Assembly (NCBI GenBank): GCA_013348845.1
Contig: CP054675.1
Coordinates: 1,125,501 to 1,189,500, forward strand
Length of the DNA stretch: 64,000 nt
Origin: Candidatus Tepidiaquacella proteinivora
GTDB taxonomy: Bacteria > Bacteroidota > Ignavibacteria > Tepidaquicellales > Tepidaquicellaceae
Reading direction: 5' to 3'
Below are positions 37,003 through 45,823 of this stretch, in pieces. The notes beneath the pieces are model-generated. The model saw nothing but the letters and a program-made list of their open reading frames with translations, was not told the DNA's origin and made no database searches. Made by a program: the position numbers and the translations under genes. How positions within the stretch are numbered: the stretch's first letter is position 1; each line of letters begins with the position of its first letter.

Positions 37003-38576
37003 TGAAGAATGTAAATTCATTATTGAAATTATTTCTCAAATTAGATTACAGAGATAGGGATTCAAAAACATTCAAAAAAGTTATTGGGGTATTAGTATCA
37101 TATTTAATTGCCGGGGTAGGGTTATCATACAATTATTTTATGAACTATGATTATATAAGTTGCATAGTACTTATATTTTCTTTTAATTCATTTCTTATCC
37201 TGTTTTTGATATTAAGTGATTATCCTAATCTGTTTTTTTCGAAAAATAACATTGATGTATTAAATTCATATCCTATTAAATTCTCAGAGTTTATCCTTGC
37301 AAAAATTATATCAGCAACTATTTATATATTATTCTTTGCTATCATACTTGCAATTCCTCAAACGATATTTTTCACTCTTATCTACAAAAAAATTTTTATT
37401 TATAATATTTTATTCTTTTTTCAGAACATTTCTTTTGTACTTTTCTTCATATTTATTATACTCATAATTTATTCATATATTGTAAAAATATTTGTAGAGA
37501 AATCTTCTTTCATCATATACATTGTTCAGGTTTCCTTTATTATGCTGATTCTACTCAGCACCAGTTTTACTTCTAAAAATGAAAGCCAAGAAACACTTTC
37601 CGTTTTAAAATACGAATTTATAACGTACTCACCTCAATACATATACGCAATTGCATTTGATGAAATCATTTATTTTATATTAACCAGCTTGACAACTTTT
37701 TTAGTTGTACTAATATTTTATATTTTTCTAATTAAAAACTTTAACGATATTTTATATAAGTTAACTTTATCAAAACAGGAGAGAAAAATAAGTCGTTATA
37801 AAATCTTTATTCCATTAAACAAAATAGATTATATTGCAGAAAAATTTTTCTTAAAGACCAAAGATGAAAAAGCAGGCTTTTTCATAGCAAAGGAAATAAT
37901 TTCAGGTTCCAAATCTATGTTATTAAAGTATATTCCGTTATTCTTAATGCCTATAATCGTTGCATTAATTGGCATTATTACAAATGACAATTCATTTTTA
38001 TTAATAAGAAATAAAATTTCTGATGTAGGTATTCTAAATCCCTCTATTACACTATTAGTTTTGATGATGTTCCGAATTACAATTAATAACCTGAAATTTG
38101 CTGACGAAAACTCTGAGAACGTAGAATGGATTTTTCAATCCCTCCCCTTTTCACATCCAAAATTAATAACAAATGGATGCTTAAAGCACATAAGTTTGTA
38201 TTTTTTCTTCCCTATTTTTATCTTATTAACTTTATTATTAATGATTAAAGTTAATCCTGAAGCAGTTATAGCAAACAACATTTTTATTTTTTCAATCGCA
38301 TTCTTTATAAGCAAATTATCTATTATAAGAGTCAAAACTTTCCCTTTCACCATTGAAATTACAAAGATAAACTCATTTGCAAGACTATCAGAATTATTTA
38401 TCTCTGTCTTTTGGGGTATTATAACATTCGTTTTGCAAATATTAGTATTTAGAAATTATATATTTATTTTAATATCTATAATTTTTATTTTACTTTTAAA
38501 TACTTTAGCAAACTTTATAATTTTTAAATATGATGCAAGAGCAAGAAAAAGCAGATTTAGAATTACCTCAAACTGA
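37002..38576 (+). CDS. Multi-spanning membrane protein, ABC-2-type permease-like
   Basis: The 524-residue protein has about 12 hydrophobic helices in two halves separated by a charged loop (about 255-300). Two segments recall ABC-2 exporter permeases: SYPIKFSEFILAKIISATIY in the first half and VEWIFQSLPFSHPKLITNG in the second, the pattern of large bacterial permeases without a fixed name. No ATPase gene is adjacent; the closest is at 51218. The start overlaps the mltG stop, and the 3' end overlaps ubiX by 47 nt. The substrate is unknown. Confidence 0.6.
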   Translation: MKNVNSLLKLFLKLDYRDRDSKTFKKVIGVLVSYLIAGVGLSYNYFMNYDYISCIVLIFSFNSFLILFLILSDYPNLFFSKNNIDVLNSYPIKFSEFILAKIISATIYILFFAIILAIPQTIFFTLIYKKIFIYNILFFFQNISFVLFFIFIILIIYSYIVKIFVEKSSFIIYIVQVSFIMLILLSTSFTSKNESQETLSVLKYEFITYSPQYIYAIAFDEIIYFILTSLTTFLVVLIFYIFLIKNFNDILYKLTLSKQERKISRYKIFIPLNKIDYIAEKFFLKTKDEKAGFFIAKEIISGSKSMLLKYIPLFLMPIIVALIGIITNDNSFLLIRNKISDVGILNPSITLLVLMMFRITINNLKFADENSENVEWIFQSLPFSHPKLITNGCLKHISLYFFFPIFILLTLLLMIKVNPEAVIANNIFIFSIAFFISKLSIIRVKTFPFTIEITKINSFARLSELFISVFWGIITFVLQILVFRNYIFILISIIFILLLNTLANFIIFKYDARARKSRFRITSN

Positions 38577-39189
38577 AACAAAACCTTCAGAGAAAAAATA
38601 TAAAGGCGAGGGTAAAAGTATTATTTTAGGCATCACAGGAGCAAGTGGTTCTATTTATGCATTAAGAATATTAAGAATGCTGATGCTAAACAACTTTAAT
38701 ATTAATTTGATACTAACTGAATATGCTCATTTTTCACTATATCGTGAATGTGGAGTTGAATTAAAGCCCTCGACTATAAAAACATTATTTCCTGATTTGA
38801 TCATCAGAGAAGAGACGGTATCATTTCATAACAATCTTGATCTTAAATCAAACATTTTTTCATCTTCAGGTAATATATATGGAATGATTATAGCACCTTG
38901 TGCAGTCAATTATATTTCAGGAATTGCAAACGGAAGTTGTAAAAACCTTATAGAAAAATGTGCTGACTTTTTATTATCACATTACAAACCTGTAATTTTA
39001 GTGCCGAGAGAAACCCCTGTAAACAAAATTTATTTAAGGAACTTAATTAAAATAATCGATGCTGGTGGAAGAATTGTCCCCGCTGCTCCATCATTTGAAT
39101 TCAGTCCGAAAGATTTCAATGACCTTGCAGATTATATTGCTAATAAAGTACTTGAATTACTTGAATTAAGCGGTTCAGAATCTTTTTAA
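38530..39189 (+). CDS. ubiX: Flavin prenyltransferase UbiX/Pad1
   Basis: The 219-residue enzyme attaches a dimethylallyl group to FMN, making the prenylated flavin cofactor of UbiD-type decarboxylases. Landmarks: ILGITGASGSIYALR (FMN binding), IIAPCAVNYISGIANGSC and LVPRETPVNKIYLRNL, plus GGRIVPAAPSFEF. The first 25 residues are a charged extension. The start lies within the preceding gene (47-nt overlap); no later ATG precedes the conserved core, so the overlap seems real. No ubiD gene in the window. Confidence 0.93.
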   Translation: MMQEQEKADLELPQTETKPSEKKYKGEGKSIILGITGASGSIYALRILRMLMLNNFNINLILTEYAHFSLYRECGVELKPSTIKTLFPDLIIREETVSFHNNLDLKSNIFSSSGNIYGMIIAPCAVNYISGIANGSCKNLIEKCADFLLSHYKPVILVPRETPVNKIYLRNLIKIIDAGGRIVPAAPSFEFSPKDFNDLADYIANKVLELLELSGSESF

Positions 39190-39214
39190 ATTTTTTTCTT
39201 GGGGGAAATTAAAA

Positions 39215-39544
39215 TTATTGGAATATAATTTTCTCAAACATTTCTATTCTTTTTCTTAATAACTTCTTTGGAATAAAACCAATAAATCCCTTTGTATCAA
39301 GTTCACCAACAAATATACCGGGTAAAATTGCAAATTTTATCCATGCTTCCAGATGAACAATATTATTTTTTATTTCCACTTTTAAAAATTGAGGACCAGT
39401 AAGAATACCCATTCCTTTTTTCCACACTTCTTCATTTTGAAAGAGACATTTTTGGAAACCTTCTTTTTGAAAAAAGCCATTTATAATATTAATTAATTCT
39501 TCCCGGGATTTATTAGTTTGATATTCTTTAATAAAACATGCCAT
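39215..39544 (-). CDS. Small conserved-looking protein of unknown function
   Basis: A 109-residue protein without signal peptide. It begins with a helix pair around YQTNKSREELINIINGFF, then a predicted sheet including KVEIKNNIVHLEAWIKFAI and the closing FIPKKLLRKRIEMFEKII. The VHLEAWIKF...LPG.F.GE...GF.GFIPKK pattern looks conserved rather than random, but I cannot name the family. It is downstream of the cyclophilin gene, 29 nt away, on the same strand. Confidence 0.6.
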   Translation of the reverse strand: MACFIKEYQTNKSREELINIINGFFQKEGFQKCLFQNEEVWKKGMGILTGPQFLKVEIKNNIVHLEAWIKFAILPGIFVGELDTKGFIGFIPKKLLRKRIEMFEKIIFQ

Positions 39545-39573
39545 ACTTAGATAATATTATTTTACTAAAGAAT

Positions 39574-40125
39574 TTATTTCTCTACAGTTATATCTGATAT
39601 TGTTGCTTTTATTATTTTTATATCTTCAATAGGTTTATCTTTATTATCCTTTGGAACTTTGGCAATTCTTTTTGCAACATCTATTCCTTCAATAACCTGA
39701 CCAAATATGGTATATTTGCCATCTAAATGTGGCTGAGGGCCAAGAGTAATATAAAACTGAGAATCCTGTGAATTTGGTCTCCCTGTATTAGCCATAGCAA
39801 GTACACCTTCTTTATCATGTTTTAACCCATTATTAAACTCATCAGGAATTGCCTGCCCTGAGCCTCCCATACCAGTTCCGGTAGGATCACCGGCTTGTAT
39901 CATAAAATTATCTATAACGCGATGGAATATAATTCCATCGTAAAAATTATTTTTCACAAGTTCTTCAATTCTTGCAACAGTCTTTGGTGCCTTATCCGGA
40001 TATAATTGCAATTTAATAGTACCAAAGCTTGTTTCAAGAGTTAAAATTTTTTGCACTTCTGTTTTTTTTGTGCATCCCCAAAAAATTGTTAGAATTGCAA
40101 CGAAAAAAATAATGATATTCTTCAT
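39574..40125 (-). CDS. Peptidyl-prolyl cis-trans isomerase, cyclophilin type, lipoprotein
   Basis: A 183-residue lipoprotein with lipobox IFWGC (Cys18). The cyclophilin core is complete: FHRVIDNFMIQAGDPTGTGMGG (catalytic Arg in the first motif), GVLAMANTGRPNSQDSQFYI and LDGKYTIFGQVIEGIDV. It assists folding of exported proteins in the envelope. It begins 11 nt after the pheS stop, where many bacteria have pheT, so it may be transcribed with the thrS-pheS unit. Confidence 0.94.
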   Translation of the reverse strand: MKNIIIFFVAILTIFWGCTKKTEVQKILTLETSFGTIKLQLYPDKAPKTVARIEELVKNNFYDGIIFHRVIDNFMIQAGDPTGTGMGGSGQAIPDEFNNGLKHDKEGVLAMANTGRPNSQDSQFYITLGPQPHLDGKYTIFGQVIEGIDVAKRIAKVPKDNKDKPIEDIKIIKATISDITVEK

Positions 40126-40136
40126 ATATTTATAAT

Positions 40137-41165
40137 TTAAAATTGTTTAAGAAATCGTATATCGTTTTCATAGAACATTCTGATATCAGGCACCTGATGT
40201 CTAATCATAAGAGTTCTTTCTATTCCCATTCCAAATGCATAACCAGTATATATCTCAGGGTCATACCCTACATATTCAAACACATTAGGATCAACCATTC
40301 CACAACCAAGAATTTCTAACCAACCTGTATATTTACACACTCTACACCCTTTCGAATTACACAAATAACATTCAACATCTAATTCGCCCGAAGGTTCAGT
40401 AAAAGAGAAGAAACTTGGTCTTAATCTCGTTTTAATATTTTTACCGAAAAATTCTTTAGCAAAATAATCCAAAGTACCTTTTAATTCTCTAAATGTAACT
40501 CCTTTATCAACATATAAACCTTCAACCTGATGAAACATAGCGAGAGACCTTGAGCTTATTGCTTCATTCCTGTAGCATTTACCCGGAACAATTACTCTAA
40601 CCGGCGGAGATTGACTTTCCATAACTCTGATTTGCCCGGGTGAAGTGTGTGTCCTGAGAAGATATCTTTTATCTTTTCCCTCACTGTTTAAGTAAAAAGT
40701 ATCCTGCATATCTCTCGCAGGATGATGTTCTGGAGTATTTAAAGCATCGAAGTTATGGTATTCGTCTTCAATTTCAAATCCATCATATACCTTAAAACCA
40801 ATTTTAACAAAAATCTTTATTATATCTTCAAGGGCTTGAGTAATTAAATGCTTTGTGCCAATATTATAAATTCTGCCAGGTAGGGTTGCATCTTCAATTT
40901 TGAATTCAGTTTTCTCTGAATATTTTTCTAAAAGGGATTGATATATAGTTTCAGTATCTCTTTTCAATAAATTAAGCTCTTTTCCAACCTGAGCTTTTAC
41001 TGAAGCATCAAGTGTTTTCAATTCTTCAAAAAGTGAATTAATTATACCCTTTCTGCTTAAATATTTTATTCGAAATTGTTCGAGATTATCAGCATTATTT
41101 ATAACATTTATATCTGATTCAATCTCTGATTTAAGTTCTTCAACTTTCTTCAGTAAGTCTTTCAT
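40137..41165 (-). CDS. pheS: Phenylalanyl-tRNA synthetase alpha subunit
   Basis: The 342-residue catalytic subunit charges tRNA-Phe with the beta subunit. An N-terminal coiled coil (1-80) is followed by the class II core: HHPARDMQDTFYL, LLRTHTSPGQIRVM, FHQVEGLYVDKGV and the motif 3 GYAFGMGIERTLMIRHQV. The gene follows rplT by 40 nt in the standard thrS-infC-rpmI-rplT-pheS order. The partner gene pheT is not next to it, which is unusual. Confidence 0.97.
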   Translation of the reverse strand: MKDLLKKVEELKSEIESDINVINNADNLEQFRIKYLSRKGIINSLFEELKTLDASVKAQVGKELNLLKRDTETIYQSLLEKYSEKTEFKIEDATLPGRIYNIGTKHLITQALEDIIKIFVKIGFKVYDGFEIEDEYHNFDALNTPEHHPARDMQDTFYLNSEGKDKRYLLRTHTSPGQIRVMESQSPPVRVIVPGKCYRNEAISSRSLAMFHQVEGLYVDKGVTFRELKGTLDYFAKEFFGKNIKTRLRPSFFSFTEPSGELDVECYLCNSKGCRVCKYTGWLEILGCGMVDPNVFEYVGYDPEIYTGYAFGMGIERTLMIRHQVPDIRMFYENDIRFLKQF

Positions 41166-41205
41166 TTTTCCCGTTTTATTTTTTAATTATAATTTATCGG
41201 GAAGA

Positions 41206-41553
41206 TTAACCCACTGCAAATTTTACGATCTGGGAAAATGCTTCAGGATTGTTATATGCTAAATCTGCTAAGGTCTTTCTGTTAATAGTGATATTTTTTT
41301 CTTTTAATCCATTAATCAGTTTGGAATAGGTCGTATTGTTTAGTCTTGCAGCAGCGTTAATACGGGTAATCCACAGGTTTCTATATACACGCTTTTTAAG
41401 TTTTCTATCTCTGTACGCATGTAATAATCCTTTCTCTACAGAATGCTTAGCAACAGTATATACCTTACTTCTGGCACCGTAATACCCTTTTGCTTGTTTT
41501 AAAATTCTTTTTCTACGTGCTCTTGATGCGACTTTGTTTTTTGCTCTTGGCAT
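41206..41553 (-). CDS. rplT: 50S ribosomal protein L20
   Basis: The 115-residue basic protein binds 23S rRNA early in 50S assembly and autoregulates its operon in several bacteria. The sequence matches the family throughout: [38 protein letters not shown] and the C-terminal domain with [14 protein letters not shown] lies before the ATG. A stem-loop with a one-sided internal loop (41576-41610) precedes it and may be an L20 operator. Confidence 0.98.
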   Translation of the reverse strand: MPRAKNKVASRARRKRILKQAKGYYGARSKVYTVAKHSVEKGLLHAYRDRKLKKRVYRNLWITRINAAARLNNTTYSKLINGLKEKNITINRKTLADLAYNNPEAFSQIVKFAVG

Positions 41554-41575
41554 ATTTTCTCCTTTTTTTAAAATT

Positions 41576-41610
41576 GAGGTAATCTTTAAATAAAGATTTT
41601 CAGTAACCTC
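41576..41610 (-). promoter_or_regulatory. Stem-loop upstream of rplT, candidate L20 autoregulatory site
   Basis: On the minus-strand RNA, GAGGU (41610-41606) pairs with ACCUC (41580-41576). An inner perfect stem AAUCUUUA/UAAAGAUU closes on a two-base loop. Between the two stems only the 5' side has extra bases, UACUGAA, making a 7-nt bulge. It ends about 22 nt before the rplT ATG. An irregular stem with a one-sided internal loop resembles known L20 binding sites that mimic 23S rRNA; that role is inferred. Confidence 0.45.
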
Positions 41611-41629
41611 TTCTTTTAATTAATCTAAA

Positions 41630-41827
41630 TTAATCTTTTAAAATAAGTTTTTTTACTCTCTTTGCATCACCGTTAGATACTAAAGTGGCTGCTCTGAGTT
41701 TTCTTTTTCTTTTTGCTGATTTTTTTGTCAAAATGTGACTTCTATGAGATTTTTCTCGCTTAATTTTTCCGCTACTGGTTACCTTAAATCTCTTTGCCGC
41801 AGAACGGTTTGTCTTCAATTTTGGCAT
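41630..41827 (-). CDS. rpmI: 50S ribosomal protein L35
   Basis: The 65-residue, strongly basic protein reads [20 protein letters not shown] at the start and has the family [17 protein letters not shown] Shine-Dalgarno AAGGAAGG precedes the ATG. It lies 34 nt after infC and 76 nt before rplT in the usual order. Confidence 0.97.
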   Translation of the reverse strand: MPKLKTNRSAAKRFKVTSSGKIKREKSHRSHILTKKSAKRKRKLRAATLVSNGDAKRVKKLILKD

Positions 41828-41861
41828 TTGTATCCTTCCTTTATAGTTTTGTTTTGAATTA

Positions 41862-42416
41862 TTAATTCTCTTTCTTGCTTTTTAGAGCTGATATTTTTTG
41901 TTTATCCGGAACGAAAAACGCAACAAGCGCTTTTCCATCCATTTTGGGTTCTGATTCCAATTTACCAACTTCTAAGAGTTTTTCAACAACTCTATCCATT
42001 AATTCTCTTCCGATTTCCGGATGTGTTATCATTCTTCCTTTATAAATTACACTTGCTTTAACTTTATGTCCATCAAGTAAAAACTGCTTTAAATGTTTTA
42101 CTTTAAATTCAACATCATGTATATCTGTATTAGCATTAAATCTAATTTCTTTAACTTGCATAACTTGCTGATGCTTCTTAGCAAGTTTTTCTTTCTTTTG
42201 TCTTTCGTAATTGAACTTTCCATAATCAATAATTTTGCACACCGGCGGTTTCGCATTAGGTGCTATTTCAACTAAGTCCAAACCCATAGACTCAGCTAAT
42301 TTCAGTGCTTCCGAAGGATGCATAATTCCTAATGGCTTTCCATCTTCATCTACTACTCTGATTAGATTTGCTCTTATCTCTTCATTGACTCTTTCTTTCT
42401 GGTATTTCTCTTTAAT
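41862..42416 (-). CDS. infC: Translation initiation factor IF-3, AUU start
   Basis: IF-3 blocks premature subunit joining and checks start codons. The conserved N-terminus [20 protein letters not shown] lies upstream of the first in-frame ATG (42323), so that ATG is not the start. Reading back, the only codon with a Shine-Dalgarno is ATT at 42416, 7 nt after AAGGAG; an in-frame stop lies four codons further up. This gives 184 residues, typical of the family. An AUU start is the known autoregulatory device of infC in other bacteria, where IF-3 discriminates against its own start codon. The gene follows thrS by 19 nt. Confidence 0.93.
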   Translation of the reverse strand: MKEKYQKERVNEEIRANLIRVVDEDGKPLGIMHPSEALKLAESMGLDLVEIAPNAKPPVCKIIDYGKFNYERQKKEKLAKKHQQVMQVKEIRFNANTDIHDVEFKVKHLKQFLLDGHKVKASVIYKGRMITHPEIGRELMDRVVEKLLEVGKLESEPKMDGKALVAFFVPDKQKISALKSKKEN

Positions 42417-42429
42417 AGATAATCTCCTT
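42414..42429 (-). promoter_or_regulatory. Ribosome binding site and AUU start codon of infC
   Basis: AAGGAG (42429-42424), a 7-nt spacer, then ATT (42416-42414) on the minus strand. The strong Shine-Dalgarno paired with a non-AUG start decides the infC start and matches the classic infC arrangement. Confidence 0.85.
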
Positions 42430-42435
42430 TTTTAA

Positions 42436-44361
42436 TTAATAATTAAATGATTTTTTTGAAATTAGTAATTTAAGATTTCGGATAAATTCTTTCAATTCCA
42501 TTTCACCAGTATCACCTTTCGTATGCTGACGAACAGAAATTTTATTATTATTCATTTCCTTATCACCTAAAATAAGCATGAATGGGATTTTTTTATTTTC
42601 TGCTTCTCTAATTTTATATCCAATTTTTTCATTCCTAATATCAATGATTGAACGTATTTCATTACTGATTAGTTCCTGATACACTAATTCAGCATATTTA
42701 ACCTGGTTATCAGTTATAGTTAACACAGCAACCTGAACAGGGGCAAGCCAAAGCGGAAAATTACCTGCATAATGTTCTGTCAAAATACCAATGAACCGTT
42801 CAAAACTTCCATATATTGCTCTATGAATCATTACAGGTCTGTATTTTTTACCATCAGAACTTTCATAAGTTAAATCAAATCTTTCCGGTAATTGAAAATC
42901 TAATTGTATGGTTGCAAGTTGCCAGGTTCTGTTTAATGCATCTTTAATATGTATATCTATTTTAGGACCATAGAAAGCCCCATCTTTTTCATTAACAGTA
43001 TAAGTCAGATTATTTGCTTCAAGTGCATTCCTGAGAGCTGTTTCTGCCTGGTTCCAGATTTCAATATCACCCATCGCTTCATCAGGACGAGTCGAGAAAT
43101 AATAATTAGGTGTGAAACCAAAAGCAGAATAAGTTTCAACCATTAGTTTTAAAACATTTGTAATTTCTTGTTGAATTTGCTCATTTGTACAGAAAATATG
43201 TGCATCATCCATAGTAAATTGTCTAACTCTAAACATTCCACCAAGTGCCCCGCTTATCTCATTTCTGTGGTTTATTCCAAGTTCATATAATCTTATGGGT
43301 AAATCCTTATAACTCCTTAACTTCGAAGAATAAATAATTATAGCTTCCGGGCAATTCATTGGTTTGATATATACATTTTCGCTTTCTGAAGTAACTTTGA
43401 ACATATTATCAATATAATGGGTAGTATGTCCTGATGTGTTAAATAGAGATTCTCTAACCAAGATTGGAGTACTTACTTCCTGATATCCATATTTATCATG
43501 AAGTTGTCTTGAAAATTTTTCAAGTTCTCTATGGATTATCATTCCATTAGGTAACCAAAAAGGTGCACCCGGACTTACCTCGTGAAACATAAACAAATCA
43601 AGTTCTTTTCCTAATTTTCTATGGTCTCTTCTCTTTGCTTCTTCTAAGTCATTTAAATATTTGTCAAGTTCTTTCTTTGTAGGAAAAGTTATTCCATAAA
43701 TCCTCTGTAGCATTTTATTTTTTTCATCACCTCTCCAGTAAGAACCTGATACTGTTAGAAGTTTTATTGCTTTAATTTTTGAGGTAGAAGGTAAATGTGG
43801 CCCACGACATAAATCTGTAAAATTTCCCTGATGATATACCGAAACTGTATCTTCATTATTAGCAATAGTTTCAAGTATTTCAACTTTATAAGGATCAGGA
43901 CGAACAGTTTTAAAATATTCTATTGCCTTTTCTCTTGGCATTTCTTCTCTGATAGGCTTTAAATCTCTTTTAGCGATTTCATACATTCTTTCCTCAATCT
44001 TTATTAAATCATCCTTTGTAAACTTCACATCCGAATCAACATCATAGTAGAAACCATTTTCAATTGCGGGTCCGACTCCAAACTTTACACCAGGATATAA
44101 TTCTTCGATTGCTTGTGCCATAACATGAGAAGAAGTGTGCCAGTATGTTTCTTTCCCAATATCAGAGTTGAAATCATAGAAAACTATTTTTGCATCTTTT
44201 TCAATTTTAGTACTTAAATCAACATAAACACCGTCTAATTCTGCAACAAGCATTTTATCTGCGAAATTATTACTGATACTTTTTGCAACATCGTAACAGG
44301 TAATACCTTTGGGAAATTCACCTATTGAACCATCAGGAAATGTAATCTTAATTTTATCCAT
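42436..44361 (-). CDS. thrS: Threonyl-tRNA synthetase
   Basis: The 641-residue class II synthetase has an N-terminal TGS domain (1-62), the editing domain with HTSSHVMAQAIEELYP and the SYWRGDEKNKMLQRIYG segment, the core with RVRQFTMDDAHIFC (motif 2), and MIHRAIYGSFERFIGIL (motif 3), ending in the anticodon domain. I start at the ATG at 44361; an extension to 44406 would run into tRNA-Val. No Shine-Dalgarno is visible. First protein gene of the thrS-pheS unit. Confidence 0.97.
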   Translation of the reverse strand: MDKIKITFPDGSIGEFPKGITCYDVAKSISNNFADKMLVAELDGVYVDLSTKIEKDAKIVFYDFNSDIGKETYWHTSSHVMAQAIEELYPGVKFGVGPAIENGFYYDVDSDVKFTKDDLIKIEERMYEIAKRDLKPIREEMPREKAIEYFKTVRPDPYKVEILETIANNEDTVSVYHQGNFTDLCRGPHLPSTSKIKAIKLLTVSGSYWRGDEKNKMLQRIYGITFPTKKELDKYLNDLEEAKRRDHRKLGKELDLFMFHEVSPGAPFWLPNGMIIHRELEKFSRQLHDKYGYQEVSTPILVRESLFNTSGHTTHYIDNMFKVTSESENVYIKPMNCPEAIIIYSSKLRSYKDLPIRLYELGINHRNEISGALGGMFRVRQFTMDDAHIFCTNEQIQQEITNVLKLMVETYSAFGFTPNYYFSTRPDEAMGDIEIWNQAETALRNALEANNLTYTVNEKDGAFYGPKIDIHIKDALNRTWQLATIQLDFQLPERFDLTYESSDGKKYRPVMIHRAIYGSFERFIGILTEHYAGNFPLWLAPVQVAVLTITDNQVKYAELVYQELISNEIRSIIDIRNEKIGYKIREAENKKIPFMLILGDKEMNNNKISVRQHTKGDTGEMELKEFIRNLKLLISKKSFNY

Positions 44362-44382
44362 ATAAATAAAAAAATAAAACTG

Positions 44383-44456
44383 TGGGCGGTAATGGACTCG
44401 AACCAATGGCCTCTACGATGTCAACGTAGCGCTCTAACCAGCTGAGCTAACCGCCC
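44383..44456 (-). tRNA. tRNA-Val (anticodon GAC)
   Basis: Acceptor GGGCGGT/ACCGCCC, D-arm GCTC/GAGC, anticodon stem CTACG/CGTAG with loop TTGACAT (anticodon GAC), and a T-arm with loop TTCGAGT. Discriminator A; CCA is not encoded. It ends 21 nt before the thrS ATG on the same strand. Confidence 0.97.
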
Positions 44457-44553
44457 AATTTAAAAGGTTATAAAATATGTAAAACATAATGATTTTTCAA
44501 TATAAAACATTATCGAAAGTTAACTGACAATTTTTCTTAAGAATATATAAAAT

Positions 44554-45522
44554 TCACAATACAAGCGGGGTTTCTTGTTGTTTCTTAACACTTTCATCAT
44601 ATTCTTCCACAAAATCAAGTATTCTCGTCTTAAATCCATATCCCATAACATCATGAACTTCAAATAAAATAAAAAATGCTTTTGGGTCTTCCTGTTTAAC
44701 AATTCTTCTTAAAGATGCGATTTGCCTCCTGTTAACCAAAACAAACAATATATTATGATGCCTGCCGGTATATCCACCTTCTGCATGAAACATTGTAACG
44801 CCTCTGTTTAACTCATCAAAAATTCTTTGTTTAATTTTATTTTCAAATCTTGTTATAATAAATGCTCCTTTAACATAAGGAATTCCTTCTGCGGTTAAAT
44901 CAACCATCTGGGTTGTTATGAATAAATTAAGATATCCCCAAATAATTAAATTCATTTCTTTAAAAACAAAACCAATTGATAATATAATTAATGACTCAAT
45001 AACCCAATAACCAGTTCCAATTGATATCCCAAAATATTGTTTGAAAATTGCTACAGGAATGTCTGTACCACCAGTAGAGCCACGGAATCTAAAAATAATT
45101 CCAAGTGAAATGCCAAGTAAAACCGAACCTGCAATAGAAGCAAGGAAAATATTATCAGTAAATGACCAATAAGTTGTATTTATTAAATCTGTCAAAATAT
45201 GATGTTCATATAGTATTTTGGGTTCAAATATATCAATCAATAAAGACCCCAAAAGCATACCGACAAAAGATTTAATACCAAATTGTTTCCCGAGGAAAAT
45301 CCAGGCAAGTATAAAAAGAGGTATATTTATTGCTATCATTGAAATACCTGCCGGAAAACCGAAAAGATGAAAAAGAATCTGAGACAATCCGCCAACACCA
45401 CCGGGAGCAACTTTAAAAGGAATTAAAAACCATGAATATGAGATTGCGAATATAATGCACCCGAATGCAATACCAAAATAATCTTTGAGATTAGAAAAAA
45501 AATTTATTGTTTTTAACTTCAT
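44554..45522 (-). CDS. YitT family membrane protein
   Basis: The 322-residue protein has about six membrane helices (DUF161) with FKVAPGGVGGLSQILFHLFG and FRGSTGGTDIPVAIFKQYFG, followed by a soluble C-terminal DUF2179 domain with ERR-like VNRRQIASLRRIVKQEDPKAF. Members occur widely; the role is not established, although transport or metabolite sensing has been proposed. The length is slightly above the 280-290 norm because of the C-terminus. It is transcribed towards tRNA-Val and thrS, 97 nt away. Confidence 0.92.
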   Translation of the reverse strand: MKLKTINFFSNLKDYFGIAFGCIIFAISYSWFLIPFKVAPGGVGGLSQILFHLFGFPAGISMIAINIPLFILAWIFLGKQFGIKSFVGMLLGSLLIDIFEPKILYEHHILTDLINTTYWSFTDNIFLASIAGSVLLGISLGIIFRFRGSTGGTDIPVAIFKQYFGISIGTGYWVIESLIILSIGFVFKEMNLIIWGYLNLFITTQMVDLTAEGIPYVKGAFIITRFENKIKQRIFDELNRGVTMFHAEGGYTGRHHNILFVLVNRRQIASLRRIVKQEDPKAFFILFEVHDVMGYGFKTRILDFVEEYDESVKKQQETPLVL

Positions 45523-45823
45523 ATTGAAAATATAAATGTGTAAAAATATTAAATTTAATTCTGTCTATAAAGTCAGTTTAAATACAATTAATAAATATTA
45601 ACAATAATAAAACTCTTTCTGCATAATTGAGCTATTCTTAAAGAAAAACATAATATTTTCATTACATAATTATAAATAAATAAATGAGAATATAAATTAT
45701 TTATTAATTTTTATAATATCATATTTCTTAAATAGAACTATAATAATAACACATTGCAAATAAAGGAACAAAAAAATAGATTGAATGTATAAAGATTAAA
45801 GCATAGATTAATTAAAAAAAAGT
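45523..45823. other. AT-rich intergenic gap between divergent genes
   Basis: About 300 nt of very AT-rich sequence between yitT (minus) and the papain-like protease (plus). I see no open frame of note, no tRNA and no convincing stem-loop. It must contain the promoters of both genes, but no clear -35/-10 pair stands out. Confidence 0.7.

Noticed and set aside
42323-42325. ATG at 42323 as the infC start
   Set aside because: It would drop the conserved [20 protein letters not shown] segment that is in frame upstream.
44362-44406. 15-residue N-terminal extension of thrS
   Set aside because: It would overlap the tRNA-Val gene and precedes the conserved TGS start; the ATG at 44361 fits the family.
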